Source: Endozoicomonas sp965196975 (lineage in GTDB: Bacteria > Pseudomonadota > Gammaproteobacteria > Pseudomonadales > Endozoicomonadaceae). Taken from it: a stretch of DNA of 64,000 nt. Under the pieces are notes generated by a model, which saw nothing but the letters and a program-made list of their open reading frames with translations, did not search any database and had not been told where the DNA came from. The DNA lies in NCBI RefSeq assembly GCF_965196975.1, contig NZ_OZ239981.1:5332001-5396000 (forward strand), given 5' to 3'. Shown in pieces: positions 41,999 to 52,500 of the stretch (its first letter is position 1; the number at the start of each line of letters is the position of its first letter). A program made the position numbers and the translations under genes.

Positions 41999-42469
41999 AT
42001 GCCAAGAAGACGCGTAGTCGCTAAGCGCGACGTGCTGCCAGATCCTAAGTTTGGCAACAAAACACTCACTAAATTCATCAACCACGTGATGGTCAGCGGT
42101 AAGAAATCTGTCGCTGAAAAGATCGTTTATGGTGCCCTGGACGTCGTTCTGGAGCGTACCAGCAAGGAGCCTCTGGAGCTGTTCGAAAAAGCTCTGGAAA
42201 CCATCGCTCCTATGGTAGAGGTTAAGTCCCGCCGTGTTGGTGGTGCCACTTATCAGGTGCCCGTTGAAGTTCGTCCTGCCCGTCGTACTGCCCTGGCAAT
42301 GCGTTGGCTGGTAGACGCTGCGCGTAAGCGTGGTGAAAAATCCATGAAACTCCGCCTGGCTGGAGAACTGATGGATGCTGCCGAAAGCAAGGGCGCAGCT
42401 GTTAAGAAGCGTGAAGACGTGCATCGTATGGCTGAAGCCAATAAGGCGTTCTCCCACTACCGTTTCTAA
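41999..42469 (+). CDS. rpsG: 30S ribosomal protein S7
   Basis: 156-residue S7, primary binder of the 3' major domain of 16S rRNA and expected autoregulator of the str operon. It begins MPRRRVVAKRDVLPDPKFGN. The ATG at 41999 has GAGGG about 8 nt upstream, so the 14 in-frame codons before it are not used. The 182-bp spacer to rpsL is longer than in many relatives. Confidence 0.98.
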   Translation: MPRRRVVAKRDVLPDPKFGNKTLTKFINHVMVSGKKSVAEKIVYGALDVVLERTSKEPLELFEKALETIAPMVEVKSRRVGGATYQVPVEVRPARRTALAMRWLVDAARKRGEKSMKLRLAGELMDAAESKGAAVKKREDVHRMAEANKAFSHYRF

Positions 42470-42487
42470 GTATCAGAGGATTGAGTC

Positions 42488-44590
42488 GTGGCCCGTAAAA
42501 CCCCGATCAACCGCTATCGCAACATTGGTATCTGTGCCCATGTTGACGCGGGTAAGACAACGACCACAGAACGTGTTCTGTTTTACACAGGTCTGAGCCA
42601 TAAAATCGGTGAAGTTCATGATGGTGCTGCCACCATGGACTGGATGGAGCAGGAGCAGGAGCGTGGTATTACCATTACTTCTGCTGCAACTACCTGTTTC
42701 TGGCGTGGCATGGATGCTCAGTTTGATGAGCATCGTGTCAACATCATCGATACTCCAGGACACGTTGACTTCACCATCGAAGTAGAACGTTCCCTGCGTG
42801 TACTCGACGGCGCTGTCGTTGTACTGTGTGGCTCCTCCGGTGTTCAGCCTCAAACTGAAACCGTATGGCGTCAGGCTGACAAGTACGAAGTTCCTCGTAT
42901 GGTCTTCGTTAACAAGATGGACCGTACCGGTGCTGATTTCGAAATGGTTATCAGCCAGCTGCGTGACCGTCTGAACGCTAATGCTGTTCCCATGCAGATG
43001 ACCATCGGCGCTGAAGACGAGTTCAAGGGCGTTGTTGACCTGGTGAAGATGAAGTCCATCATCTGGAACGAAGAAGACCAGGGCATGACCTTCAAATACG
43101 AAGACATCCCTGCCGATCTGGAAGAGCTCTGCGCAGAAATGCGTGAGTACATGGTTGAAGCTGCTGCTGAAGCCACTGAAGAGCTGATGGAAAAGTACCT
43201 TGAAGAAGGTGATCTGACCGAAGAAGAGATCAAGGCCGGTATCCGTGCCCGTACTCTGGCGAATGAGATCATTCCTGTCTTTGGTGGTTCTGCCTTCAAG
43301 AACAAGGGTGTGCAGGCTGTTCTGGATGCCGTGATCGAGCTGATGCCTTCTCCAAAAGAAGTTAAGGCTATCGAAGGTATTCTGGACGACGCTGAAGGTA
43401 CTGTAGCAACTCGTGAAGCGGATGACAGTGCACCTTTTGCTGCTCTGGCGTTCAAAATTGCGACTGACCCATTCGTGGGTACGCTGACCTTTATCCGTAA
43501 CTACTCCGGTGTTCTGAGCTCCGGTGATACGGTTTACAACCCGGTTAAGCACAAGAAAGAGCGTGTTGGTCGAATGGTGCAGATGCACGCGAACAACCGT
43601 GAAGAACTCAAAGAGTGTGTGGCTGGTGACATCGTTGCCCTGATCGGCATGAAGGATGTAACCACTGGTGACACGCTGTGTGCCATGGACAGCATTATCA
43701 CTCTGGAGCGCATGGAGTTCCCAGAGCCGGTAATCTCTGTTGCGGTTGAGCCTAAGACTAAGGCTGACCAGGAAAAAATGGGTATCGCTCTGGGCAAACT
43801 GGCTCAGGAAGATCCATCTTTCCGTGTACACACTGACGAAGAAAGTGGCCAGACCATCATCTCCGGTATGGGTGAGCTCCACCTGGACATCATCGTTGAC
43901 CGTATGCGTCGCGAGTTCAAGGTTGAAGCGAACATTGGTAAGCCTCAGGTTGCCTACCGTGAGAAGCTGAAAGGCTCTGTCGATGCCAACCACAAGTTTG
44001 CCAAGCAGTCTGGTGGTCGTGGTCAGTACGGACACGTTGTTGTTGAATTCTCTCCTGCTGCTGATGGCGAAGAAGGTCTGGAATTCATCAACGAAATCGT
44101 GGGTGGTGCTATTCCTAAGGAATACATCCCGGCTATCCAGAAAGGTATCGAAGAACAGATGAAGAACGGCGTTATCGCCGGCTACCCACTGCTGGGTCTG
44201 AAAGCTCGTCTGTACGATGGTTCCTTCCACGATGTTGACTCTAACGAAATGGCGTTTAAAATCGCTGCTTCGCAGGCTCTGAAGAAATACGCGCCTCAGG
44301 CTAAGCCTGTCCTGATGGAACCTATGATGAAGGTTGAGGTGGTAACACCTGAAGACTACATGGGTGACGTTATGGGCGACCTGAACCGTCGTCGCGGTAT
44401 TGTTCAGGGTATGGAAGATACACCTTCTGGTAAGGTGATTAATGCTCAGGTGCCGCTGGGTGAAATGTTCGGCTACGCTACCGATCTGCGTTCAGCAACT
44501 CAGGGGCGTGCTACATACTCCATGGAATTCCATGAGTATGCCGAAGCGCCCGCCAGCATTGCTGAAGCGGTCATCAAAAACCAGGGTTGA
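42488..44590 (+). CDS. fusA: Elongation factor G
   Basis: 700-residue translocase GTPase. It starts with GTG behind AGAGGA. G-motifs: AHVDAGKTTTTE (G1), DTPGHVDFT (G3), VNKMDRTGADF (G4). Domain IV block GGRGQYGHVVVEF and C-terminal GEMFGYATDLRSATQGR are intact. It lies 18 bp after rpsG and before tuf in the standard order. Confidence 0.98.
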   Translation: MARKTPINRYRNIGICAHVDAGKTTTTERVLFYTGLSHKIGEVHDGAATMDWMEQEQERGITITSAATTCFWRGMDAQFDEHRVNIIDTPGHVDFTIEVERSLRVLDGAVVVLCGSSGVQPQTETVWRQADKYEVPRMVFVNKMDRTGADFEMVISQLRDRLNANAVPMQMTIGAEDEFKGVVDLVKMKSIIWNEEDQGMTFKYEDIPADLEELCAEMREYMVEAAAEATEELMEKYLEEGDLTEEEIKAGIRARTLANEIIPVFGGSAFKNKGVQAVLDAVIELMPSPKEVKAIEGILDDAEGTVATREADDSAPFAALAFKIATDPFVGTLTFIRNYSGVLSSGDTVYNPVKHKKERVGRMVQMHANNREELKECVAGDIVALIGMKDVTTGDTLCAMDSIITLERMEFPEPVISVAVEPKTKADQEKMGIALGKLAQEDPSFRVHTDEESGQTIISGMGELHLDIIVDRMRREFKVEANIGKPQVAYREKLKGSVDANHKFAKQSGGRGQYGHVVVEFSPAADGEEGLEFINEIVGGAIPKEYIPAIQKGIEEQMKNGVIAGYPLLGLKARLYDGSFHDVDSNEMAFKIAASQALKKYAPQAKPVLMEPMMKVEVVTPEDYMGDVMGDLNRRRGIVQGMEDTPSGKVINAQVPLGEMFGYATDLRSATQGRATYSMEFHEYAEAPASIAEAVIKNQG

Positions 44591-44684
44591 TATTGAATAA
44601 GGGGTTCTAACGGTTTTGGCTCTCGGAAATAATAGAATTTTTTATGTTTTTTTTTCATGAGAAATTCTTTCCGGTGAAAATGGC

Positions 44685-44693
44685 TGTTAGAAT
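44685..44693 (+). promoter_or_regulatory. Candidate extended -10 promoter before tuf
   Basis: TGTTAGAAT, an extended -10 (TG-n-TAGAAT), in the 156-bp fusA-tuf spacer; no good -35. It could give tuf extra expression. Confidence 0.35.
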
Positions 44694-44746
44694 GCCCTGC
44701 TTGATATTGCTACCCTCGAACTATCTATAGCTAAAGGTTAAGAGAC

Positions 44747-45940
44747 ATGGCTAAGGAAAAATTTGAACGCTCGAAGCCGCACGTAAACGTCGGCACCATC
44801 GGTCACGTTGACCACGGTAAAACTACCCTGACTGCAGCACTGACTCGCGTATGTGCTGAAATCTGGGGCGGTACTGCTCGTGCATTCGACCAGATCGACA
44901 ACGCTCCTGAAGAGCGTGAGCGTGGTATCACCATCTCTACTGCACACGTAGAATACGATTCTCCAAATCGTCACTACGCGCACGTAGACTGCCCAGGACA
45001 CGCTGACTACGTTAAGAACATGATCACCGGTGCTGCTCAGATGGACGGCGCTATCCTGGTATGTTCTGCTGCTGATGGCCCCATGCCACAGACTCGTGAG
45101 CACATCCTGCTGTCCCGTCAGGTAGGTGTACCATACATCGTGGTATTCCTGAACAAAGCCGACATGGTTGACGACGAAGAGCTGCTGGAACTGGTAGAAA
45201 TGGAAGTTCGTGAACTTCTGGATGCCTACGACTTCCCAGGCGACGACACGCCAATCATCATCGGTTCTGCCCTGATGGCTCTGAACGGTGAAGACACTAA
45301 CGAAATGGGTACTACCGCTGTTAAGAAGCTGGTAGAAACTCTGGATTCCTACATCCCAGAGCCAGAGCGTGCTATCGACCAGCCGTTCCTGATGCCTATC
45401 GAAGACGTATTCTCCATCGCTGGCCGTGGTACTGTAGTAACTGGCCGTGTTGAGCGTGGTATCGTTAACGTTGGTAACGAAGTAGAAATCATTGGTATCA
45501 AAGAGACTACCAAGACTACCGTTACTGGTGTTGAAATGTTCCGTAAGCTGCTGGACGAAGGTCGTGCAGGTGAGAACATCGGTGCCCTGCTGCGTGGTAC
45601 CAAGCGTGAAGACGTTGAGCGTGGTCAGTGTCTGATCAAGCCAGGAACTGTTACTCCTCACACCAAGTTCGAAGCTGAAGTGTACATCCTGTCTAAAGAA
45701 GAAGGCGGTCGTCACACTCCATTCTTCAAGGGCTACCGTCCACAGTTCTACTTCCGTACTACTGACGTAACTGGTGCTGTAGAACTGAACGAAGGCGTTG
45801 AAATGGTAATGCCTGGTGACAACATCAACTTCGTTGCTACTCTGATCAACCCAGTAGCGATGGAAGAAGGTCTGCGCTTCGCGATCCGTGAAGGTGGCCG
45901 TACTGTTGGTGCTGGCGTTGTTGCCAAGATCATGGACTAA
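44747..45940 (+). CDS. tuf: Elongation factor Tu
   Basis: 397-residue EF-Tu. GTPase motifs GHVDHGKTTLTAAL, DCPGHADYVKNM and LNKADMVDDEE are intact. Codon use looks strongly biased, as expected for a highly expressed gene. It is the only tuf gene in the window, although a second copy is commonly found near tRNA-Thr/Trp in gammaproteobacteria. Confidence 0.98.
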   Translation: MAKEKFERSKPHVNVGTIGHVDHGKTTLTAALTRVCAEIWGGTARAFDQIDNAPEERERGITISTAHVEYDSPNRHYAHVDCPGHADYVKNMITGAAQMDGAILVCSAADGPMPQTREHILLSRQVGVPYIVVFLNKADMVDDEELLELVEMEVRELLDAYDFPGDDTPIIIGSALMALNGEDTNEMGTTAVKKLVETLDSYIPEPERAIDQPFLMPIEDVFSIAGRGTVVTGRVERGIVNVGNEVEIIGIKETTKTTVTGVEMFRKLLDEGRAGENIGALLRGTKREDVERGQCLIKPGTVTPHTKFEAEVYILSKEEGGRHTPFFKGYRPQFYFRTTDVTGAVELNEGVEMVMPGDNINFVATLINPVAMEEGLRFAIREGGRTVGAGVVAKIMD

Positions 45941-45977
45941 TAAATTTTCTAACGAAAATTTATAATCCAACCCCATA

Positions 45978-46010
45978 GAAACCCCGGCTTATGCCGGGGT
46001 TTCTCGTTTT
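45978..46010 (+). terminator. Intrinsic terminator after tuf
   Basis: 11-bp perfect stem GAAACCCCGGC/GCCGGGGTTTC, loop TTAT, followed by TCGTTTT. Ends the str operon. Confidence 0.93.
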
Positions 46011-46096
46011 AAGTTAGAAAAATAAAATTAGAGGAAGTTATTGATAGGGCTGTTGGGCGTTTCCCCGTGCGGGAGCCTTCTCTATGCTTATTATTC

Positions 46097-46759
46097 TTAA
46101 CGTTTTATAGCGATAGTAAGTCCATCGGAAACCGGCAGTATCATCATATCAACACGATGATCGTCGTGAATTTTCTGGTTTAAGGCTTTCAAAGCCGCAG
46201 TATCTTCATCATTTTCGTCTTTGTCTGCGACTCTGCCACTCCACAGTACGTTATCAATAAGAATCAATCCGCCAGGGCGAATCAGTTGCAGGCATTGTTC
46301 ATAGTAAGCGTCGTACCCTGTTTTATCCGCATCAATAAAGGCCATATCAAACTGATTCAGTTCTCCTTTCTGTATCAGTTTATCCAGAGTTTCCGATGCC
46401 GGAGCCAGGTGAAGTTTAATCCGCTGGGATACACCGGCTTTTTCCCAGTAGGGTTTGGCAATGTCGGTATATTCGCTGCTGATATCACAGGCAATTAACT
46501 CCCCGTCTTCTGGCAGTACGAGGGCAACAGAGAGAGCGCTGTAGCCTGTGAAAACGCCAATTTCAATGGTCCTTCGTGCATTGGCTAATCTAGCCAGCAT
46601 GCCCATGAGCTGCCCTTGTTCAGCAGAGATTTGCATGATTCGGTAGCGATGGTGGCTGGTAATTTCACGCAACTCTTTTAATACCGGGTGCTCACGTAAA
46701 CCAACGTTATAAATATATTGATAAAGAGTGTCGTTGAGCTGCAGGGTTTCAGTAGACAT
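46097..46759 (-). CDS. Class I SAM-dependent O-methyltransferase
   Basis: 220-residue methyltransferase of the caffeoyl-CoA/catechol O-methyltransferase type. SAM motif I is RTIEIGVFTGYSALSVAL. AFIDADKTGYDAYYEQCLQL carries the metal-binding Asp region, and GGLILIDNVLWSGRVAD follows. The substrate is probably a catechol-like or 5-hydroxyuridine-type molecule but cannot be fixed. It is convergent with tuf. AAAGGA lies about 14 nt before the ATG. The 241 bp between its start and the IS66 copy contain no recognised gene and may carry promoters for it and, originally, for the SapC gene. Confidence 0.9.
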   Translation of the reverse strand: MSTETLQLNDTLYQYIYNVGLREHPVLKELREITSHHRYRIMQISAEQGQLMGMLARLANARRTIEIGVFTGYSALSVALVLPEDGELIACDISSEYTDIAKPYWEKAGVSQRIKLHLAPASETLDKLIQKGELNQFDMAFIDADKTGYDAYYEQCLQLIRPGGLILIDNVLWSGRVADKDENDEDTAALKALNQKIHDDHRVDMMILPVSDGLTIAIKR

Positions 46760-47000
46760 TGCTTGGGTGAATCCTTTTATTTCATTAGAAAAAATAAACC
46801 GGATATATGGAGCTGATTATTGACTATAAAGTCAGAAATAGAAGCTTGAAAATGAGCGATTATTATTCATTGTTATCACTCTGTTATCGTAATCGATTAA
46901 CCTTCACAAGCATATAACATTTTATTCGTTGATACCTTTACTGCGCTGTGTGAGAATTTCAAGCTCAGGTCAGCTTAAAAAACGTCAGAATAACTATTTT

Positions 47001-48599
47001 GTAACTATTCAGCACCCAGCAAAGGCGTATTGTTGTAATTTCGAACCGCTTTAAGAAGCGCCTGAAATATGTTCAACCCCTGCTTTTTAGCAGATGATAA
47101 ATAGCTTCGGATTCGGGTAAACATGGTACCTCCGTCTTCGCTTCTGAAGCAGCCTGAGATCTTCTGCTTAAGTTTGGCCATCCTGGCATCACGTTCACTG
47201 CCATTGTTATCGAAGGGAATTGAAAAGTCCGACATGAAGCGCAACGTTTCAACCTTAAACTCAATAAGCCTTTTGAACAGGTTGTAGGCCTTGGTATTCC
47301 TGACCTTCTTACGTCCAAGCACCTGTCGTTGTTTTTCCATATAAGCGGTTTCCTTCGTGAGAGCCCTTTGAAGGATTTGGTCGTATATCGTCTCAATGCG
47401 AAGCTGTATTGCACCAGGCATTTGAGTCAGACCGGCTGCTTTGTATTTCTTGCAGAAGTGCCAGGAGAGCGTAAGCAATTTCATCAGCCGCAGAGCCAGC
47501 TTATTCGCATCCCTATCGACAACTCCCTGAAGCTCTCTCAGATGATGGGCATTACAAAGCACATGCACTGCCGCATAGGCAAAGTAGGACTTCCAATGAT
47601 CGTGAACCAGAATGCCTGCAAAAGTCAGCAGGATGCCCATTGCATCCATTGCTTCACAACCTCGCCTTTCTGAGAGGTAGTAAAGCGTCCATTGGTCATC
47701 TCGCATAATGTGTAACCACCACAGTGAACCGTCAACCCGCATGCCAGTTTCATCCGCTCCTGCAACCGGACTTTCTTGTAAAGCATCGCGGATACTCTGC
47801 TCAGTAGAGGCCAGGTTCTCATGGGTATAGGCAACAAAATTGGCAACAGAGCCTGCGCTGACACTCATGCAATAAATAGTATTGAAATACTCAGACACCC
47901 GGTGATATGGGATGAAGTGATACTGGTTTAAATGAACAGCCATTGCCTGAGTCACTTCTCCGTATTGAGCAGCGGCTTTCACTCCTTGGGGAAACTCAGC
48001 GGTGTTCCGTTTACCACAAGGACATACTTTAACGTCTGCCCAGTACGCGGTAACTTCAAATTCTCCGGGTCTACCTGGATCAAAAACCTGTCGCTCAATG
48101 TATTTGGTGGGTTTAATATCGATAAGCGAAGACTGGCAACAGCAACATTTTTCAACCTTCAGATGCCTGACATAATCGGGTAAGGCGACACGTCTCAAAC
48201 AAGAGCCTTGATGACCTTTCTGGCCACCTGGTTTATTGCCTGAAGATGGTCTAAGGCTTTTGGGGTTCGGTGTTTCCTGTGAGGAGCAGGGGGCTTCTTT
48301 GGAAGATGTATCACCTTTATCACTCCCTTTTTTACTGGGCTTTTGATAACCATCTGACGATGGTGGCTTACTACTGTTTTGACTGTTTTTATTAACCCTT
48401 TCTTCCAGTTCGCTGCAACGTTCCCGTAAAAGCGCATTCTCGGTCCGAAGCTCTTCATTCTCTTTAAGGAGAGCTTCGGTAAACGGAGTAGCTGGGAAGT
48501 CTGGTTCCATACTGGAGATTTGTTAGAAAAATTGAGTATAAGATGATGGTCGAAAAATCAGAAAATTCCAGATTTATATGAAGGGTGCTGAATAGTTAC
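47001..48599 (-). mobile_element. IS66-family element, copy 2
   Basis: 1,599 bp, opposite orientation to copy 1. Target duplication ACTATTTT at 46993-47000 and 48600-48607. Inserted 54 bp upstream of the SapC-family start codon, so it has separated that gene from its native upstream region. Confidence 0.96.
47005..48510 (-). CDS. IS66-family transposase (copy 2)
   Basis: 501 residues with the same protein sequence as copy 1, including catalytic Asp253, Asp304 and Glu439. Intact. Confidence 0.97.
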   Translation of the reverse strand: MEPDFPATPFTEALLKENEELRTENALLRERCSELEERVNKNSQNSSKPPSSDGYQKPSKKGSDKGDTSSKEAPCSSQETPNPKSLRPSSGNKPGGQKGHQGSCLRRVALPDYVRHLKVEKCCCCQSSLIDIKPTKYIERQVFDPGRPGEFEVTAYWADVKVCPCGKRNTAEFPQGVKAAAQYGEVTQAMAVHLNQYHFIPYHRVSEYFNTIYCMSVSAGSVANFVAYTHENLASTEQSIRDALQESPVAGADETGMRVDGSLWWLHIMRDDQWTLYYLSERRGCEAMDAMGILLTFAGILVHDHWKSYFAYAAVHVLCNAHHLRELQGVVDRDANKLALRLMKLLTLSWHFCKKYKAAGLTQMPGAIQLRIETIYDQILQRALTKETAYMEKQRQVLGRKKVRNTKAYNLFKRLIEFKVETLRFMSDFSIPFDNNGSERDARMAKLKQKISGCFRSEDGGTMFTRIRSYLSSAKKQGLNIFQALLKAVRNYNNTPLLGAE

Positions 48600-48653
48600 A
48601 CTATTTTTAAAAGGCTTTATAGCCAGACAAAACAAGAGAGGCGGTCCCTGATT

Positions 48654-49361
48654 ATGGCAACATTACTGTTCTACAATGAGCCGGCATTTCTGAACCGCGA
48701 AGTGCACAAGACCCTTAAGTTTAAGGCATCGGTCGATTACTCTTTCACGGAAGATGTAAACTCTGTTCCACTGACGGGTATCGAATTTTTTGAAGCCAGC
48801 CGTGATATGCCCGTGCTATTCAGTAAGGATGATCAGGGAAACTTTTTCCCCCTTGCCCTTCTTTCGTTGATGGATGCAGGCCATAAGCATCTGGGTGAGG
48901 CGGGCAGTTGGAGTGACAGCTATATTCCCGCTTTTATCCGCCGTTACCCTTTCGCTCTGACTGATGAAGGTACCGTCTGCTTTGATCAGAACGCCAGTCA
49001 GTTTGAGGGCGAAGAAGGTGAGGCCCTTTTCAGTGATGACGGTGAAAATACGGAAACTCTGAATAACATTATTCAATTTCTTAATAATTATGACCAGCAG
49101 CATAAGAATACCCTTGATTATTGTAAGGAATTAAAAGAGCTTGATCTGTTATCTCCGTTTAATCTCCAGATTCTTTTGGAGAAAGATAAACCCTTAAGGC
49201 TTGAAGGGTTATTTGTTATTGATGAAAAAAAATTGAATTCAATTCCTGAAGACAAAGTAAAAGGCTGGTTCGACTCAGGCTGGTTAGCATGGACCTATGC
49301 TCACTTGCATTCCCTCGGGGCGTTGAATCGCTTGGTTAAACGACAAAAAGAAACACTGTAA
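48654..49361 (+). CDS. SapC-family protein
   Basis: 235-residue protein resembling the SapC family, named after a Campylobacter fetus surface-layer locus; the biochemical role is uncertain. Typical blocks are DMPVLFSKDDQGNFFPLALL, the SYIPAFIRRYPFAL motif near residue 90, and the C-terminal WFDSGWLAWTYAHLHSLGAL. No signal peptide, so it is probably cytoplasmic. The start at 48654 is preferred because the preceding in-frame codons come from the IS66 end and its target duplication. GAGAGG lies about 12 nt upstream. It directly precedes the giant adhesin on the same strand, separated by a hairpin terminator, which suggests a functional link with that exported protein. Confidence 0.75.
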   Translation: MATLLFYNEPAFLNREVHKTLKFKASVDYSFTEDVNSVPLTGIEFFEASRDMPVLFSKDDQGNFFPLALLSLMDAGHKHLGEAGSWSDSYIPAFIRRYPFALTDEGTVCFDQNASQFEGEEGEALFSDDGENTETLNNIIQFLNNYDQQHKNTLDYCKELKELDLLSPFNLQILLEKDKPLRLEGLFVIDEKKLNSIPEDKVKGWFDSGWLAWTYAHLHSLGALNRLVKRQKETL

Positions 49362-49372
49362 TTAATGATATT

Positions 49373-49396
49373 GAGCCTTCATTGTAAGGCTCTTTT
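49373..49396 (+). terminator. Terminator after SapC gene
   Basis: GAGCCTT/AAGGCTC stem, 6-nt loop CATTGT, followed by TTTT, 12 bp after the stop. Confidence 0.8.
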
Positions 49397-49577
49397 GATT
49401 TGTGACGGTTTTGTTACAACTTTAATTATTGGTCGGAAAATATAAAAAGCTGTATCAGTAAGTTCTCATTGTGCCTTTCAGCATTAAGTAGAGATGTTGC
49501 TGTATTTTGAACAGCACTGAACCGTTGGAAGTAGGTGGTTCAGGCATAAGAATAAATATTAGACAAGGATGCAAATT

Positions 49578-52500
49578 ATGGCTGACTTTGATCGCACTCA
49601 GCTATCGGTTTCCATCGGTCGGGTTAACTCGGCGAGGGCTTACCAGAAATCCACCGGAGCCTCTTTTTCTTCGGCGCTTCGAATGCCTGCTGCATTAGGC
49701 ATGCTGTTATCGGGTGCTGCGGTTGCTGTTGATCACGATATTCAGGCTGTCAGTGACTTCACCTCCATTAGCACTAATAGCAATATTCATGACATTACCT
49801 CCAAAAAAATGTCGGGTACGTCCGCGATCAACGTATTCAACAAATTTGTGGTGGGTTCCTCGCATACCGTAAACCTTCAGGTTCCTGACAGTGCCAGCAA
49901 ACTGGTCAATATCGTTCGAGGCTCTGAAGCTCCAGCTGTTCACGGGATTATGAACAGCTACAAGAGTGGTTCCCTGGGTGGCGATGTTGTATTTGCCAGT
50001 TCTGCCGGTTTTCTGGTGGGCGAGTCGGGTGTGGTGAATGTTGGTAGTCTGGCGATCAAGACCCCTACAGAAGCTGAAATTACAGGGTTAACCAGTGGTG
50101 CTGATGCCGTTGATGCAAAAATTACTGACCTGCTTAACGACAGTTTTAGTGTTTCATCCTCCGGTACCGTCAGAATCAAAGGTAAGATCAATACCGCCAG
50201 TGGCCTGAATGTCAATGCGAGTACCATTCAGGTTGATAGTGGCGGTATTGTGATCTCAGGGCGTGCAGCCCAGGCCAGTGCGGTTGCATTAAGTGCAGTC
50301 AATGTCGATGATCTGACCATTCCCTCAGAACTCAATGTTGATGGCGGCATTATTACCCTCAGGGCTTCCAGCTCAGCCGCTGGGGCCATTGATCTTTCCG
50401 GTGACCTCTATGCCGATGGTGGCTTCACCATCATGGCCGAGAATGTTGATGTTAAGGCCGGGGCAACGCTGGATAGCCGGGACTCAATCTCTGCCAGTGC
50501 TGCAGGCATCATCGCCTTTAAAGGAAAGACGGATCAAACCACAACAACGTTGAGTTTAAGCGCTTCCGGAAAAACGGTGCTTTTTGAATCTGGAACCGCA
50601 TCCAATCCTGAGCAGTCTGCTGAAGGTATTACCTTGATTGGTAATACGACAGTTGCCGGCTCTACTACGGTTTCTTCGGACACCTTAAAAACCAATACAG
50701 GCAGCAGCCTGGATATCAGTGGAAGCCTGGCCGTTACTGCCGACAGTAAGGCTGATGTGTCTGGCACTCTGGCTGCTGAATCCGGAATTACCATCACTTC
50801 CAAAGATATTGATTTGAATTCTGGCAGTACGCTGGATACCCGTAATAGTGGTGATTCTGCCCGTGGTGATGTAACGCTGACGGCATCAGTGACAGAAAAC
50901 ATCGGGATTGGCAAAGCAACGTCGGAAACCAATATCGATCTGGGTGGGCAGGTTTATGCAGCAAATGTAACAGCGACAGCCAAATCCATTGCCAACAGCT
51001 CTTTCTATGAAGAACCCGGTACCGCAATGGGGGTTGCTGCGACGGGTGCACTTGCCGGGGCATCGTTCTATTTTATGGATGCTGATGCTGATGCCACGGT
51101 GAATGTGAACAGCGGAGCCAACATCCAGGCCAGCGGCAATGTAACACTCACATCAGAGTCTCATGCACTGACCGAAGCCTCCTCAATCAGCCTTGGCAGC
51201 CAGCTGACAGGCTCTCTGGCTGCGGTGTATGCCACCAGTGATGCTACCAGTACGACTCATGTCAAAAGTGGAGCGACCATTGAAGCCGGTGGTGACCTTG
51301 AAGTTTCTGCTCATAACGAGTCTTACATCTCAGCATCGGCCATGGACATCATCGCCGAAGATGCCAATAAGGTGGTGATAGCTGCCGCGGTGGGCGAGTC
51401 TGATGTTGATGCAACCGCAAAAATTGATTCCGGTGTAACTCTGGATGCCAACAACCTGGTGCTGGCAGCAGAAAACCAGAACTACTACTACGTCTCAGCT
51501 TCTGCTTATGGTCTGAAAAACACTCAGTATGGTGTAGCAGTAGCCGTTGGCGATTTTGATACCAATACCACAGCCGAGCTGGGCAGCAGCCTTGGCTCCG
51601 ATCTGGATAAAACCGGTAATGTGACCATTACGTCGTTAAACCGAACCCTGAACCAGCGGGTTCACTCTGGTGTGACGGTCGGCAGCAGTCTGCTTTTCAG
51701 AACCGTTGGTTCAAAAGTTGTGCAGGGAGTGTCTGCTTTACAGACCGGTGTTACCAATTATACCAATCAGTTCCTGACGGGCTCTGGTCAGTCCGTTGAA
51801 AAAAACGAGTCGGGCAAGGTCAGTTTTAAAGGTGGTCTGGCATTTTCTCTTAACCTCTCCGATCACGATGCTTACAGCTATCTGGGCACCAATACCAGCA
51901 ACCAGACGGATGCTCCGAAAATCAATGCCACGGGTAATGTGCTGGTGGCCAGTCAGGTCGACATCGGTACTGATAATGAAAAAATGGCGGGCGGTTATGG
52001 TACTGGCTCTCTTGGTGGTGACCAGGGTGGGTACCGGACCTCTGCAGAGACCGCAGTAACTGCGCCTGCGGAAGGTTCTGCCGGTGCAGGTCAGACATCA
52101 GCGGCAGATACCAGTCTGGCTCTGGCGCTGAACTTCGCTATTAACGACAGTGATGTTGTATCTGAAGTTGGTAAGTTTGTGCAGATTAATGCCGCCAACC
52201 TGGGCGTTATAGCTGGCCAGTATATGCCGATCGTCAGTACTTACGATAAATGGGACACGATTGCGGATGTCCTCGGTAAGTTCAATGGCATTGGCGGGCT
52301 GCAGAATAATCTGTTGACGACCTTCGCTAACGCTGGCGCTTCTGCTGATAAAGAAGCCTATGGTGGATCACTTAATGTGGTCTGGAACGATATGGACACC
52401 AAGGCCTGGATTGGTGATAGCGCCAAGGTGACCACCACGGGGACTGGCAGCTGGAATGCCAGCCGTGAGGTGAAAGCCAACAGCCAGGTTACCAGCATTC

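Noticed and set aside
42473..44230. A 585-codon open frame antisense to fusA
   Set aside because: Shadow of the highly biased fusA coding sequence.
44738..45976. A 412-codon open frame antisense to tuf
   Set aside because: Shadow of tuf; mirrors its length and has no recognisable features.
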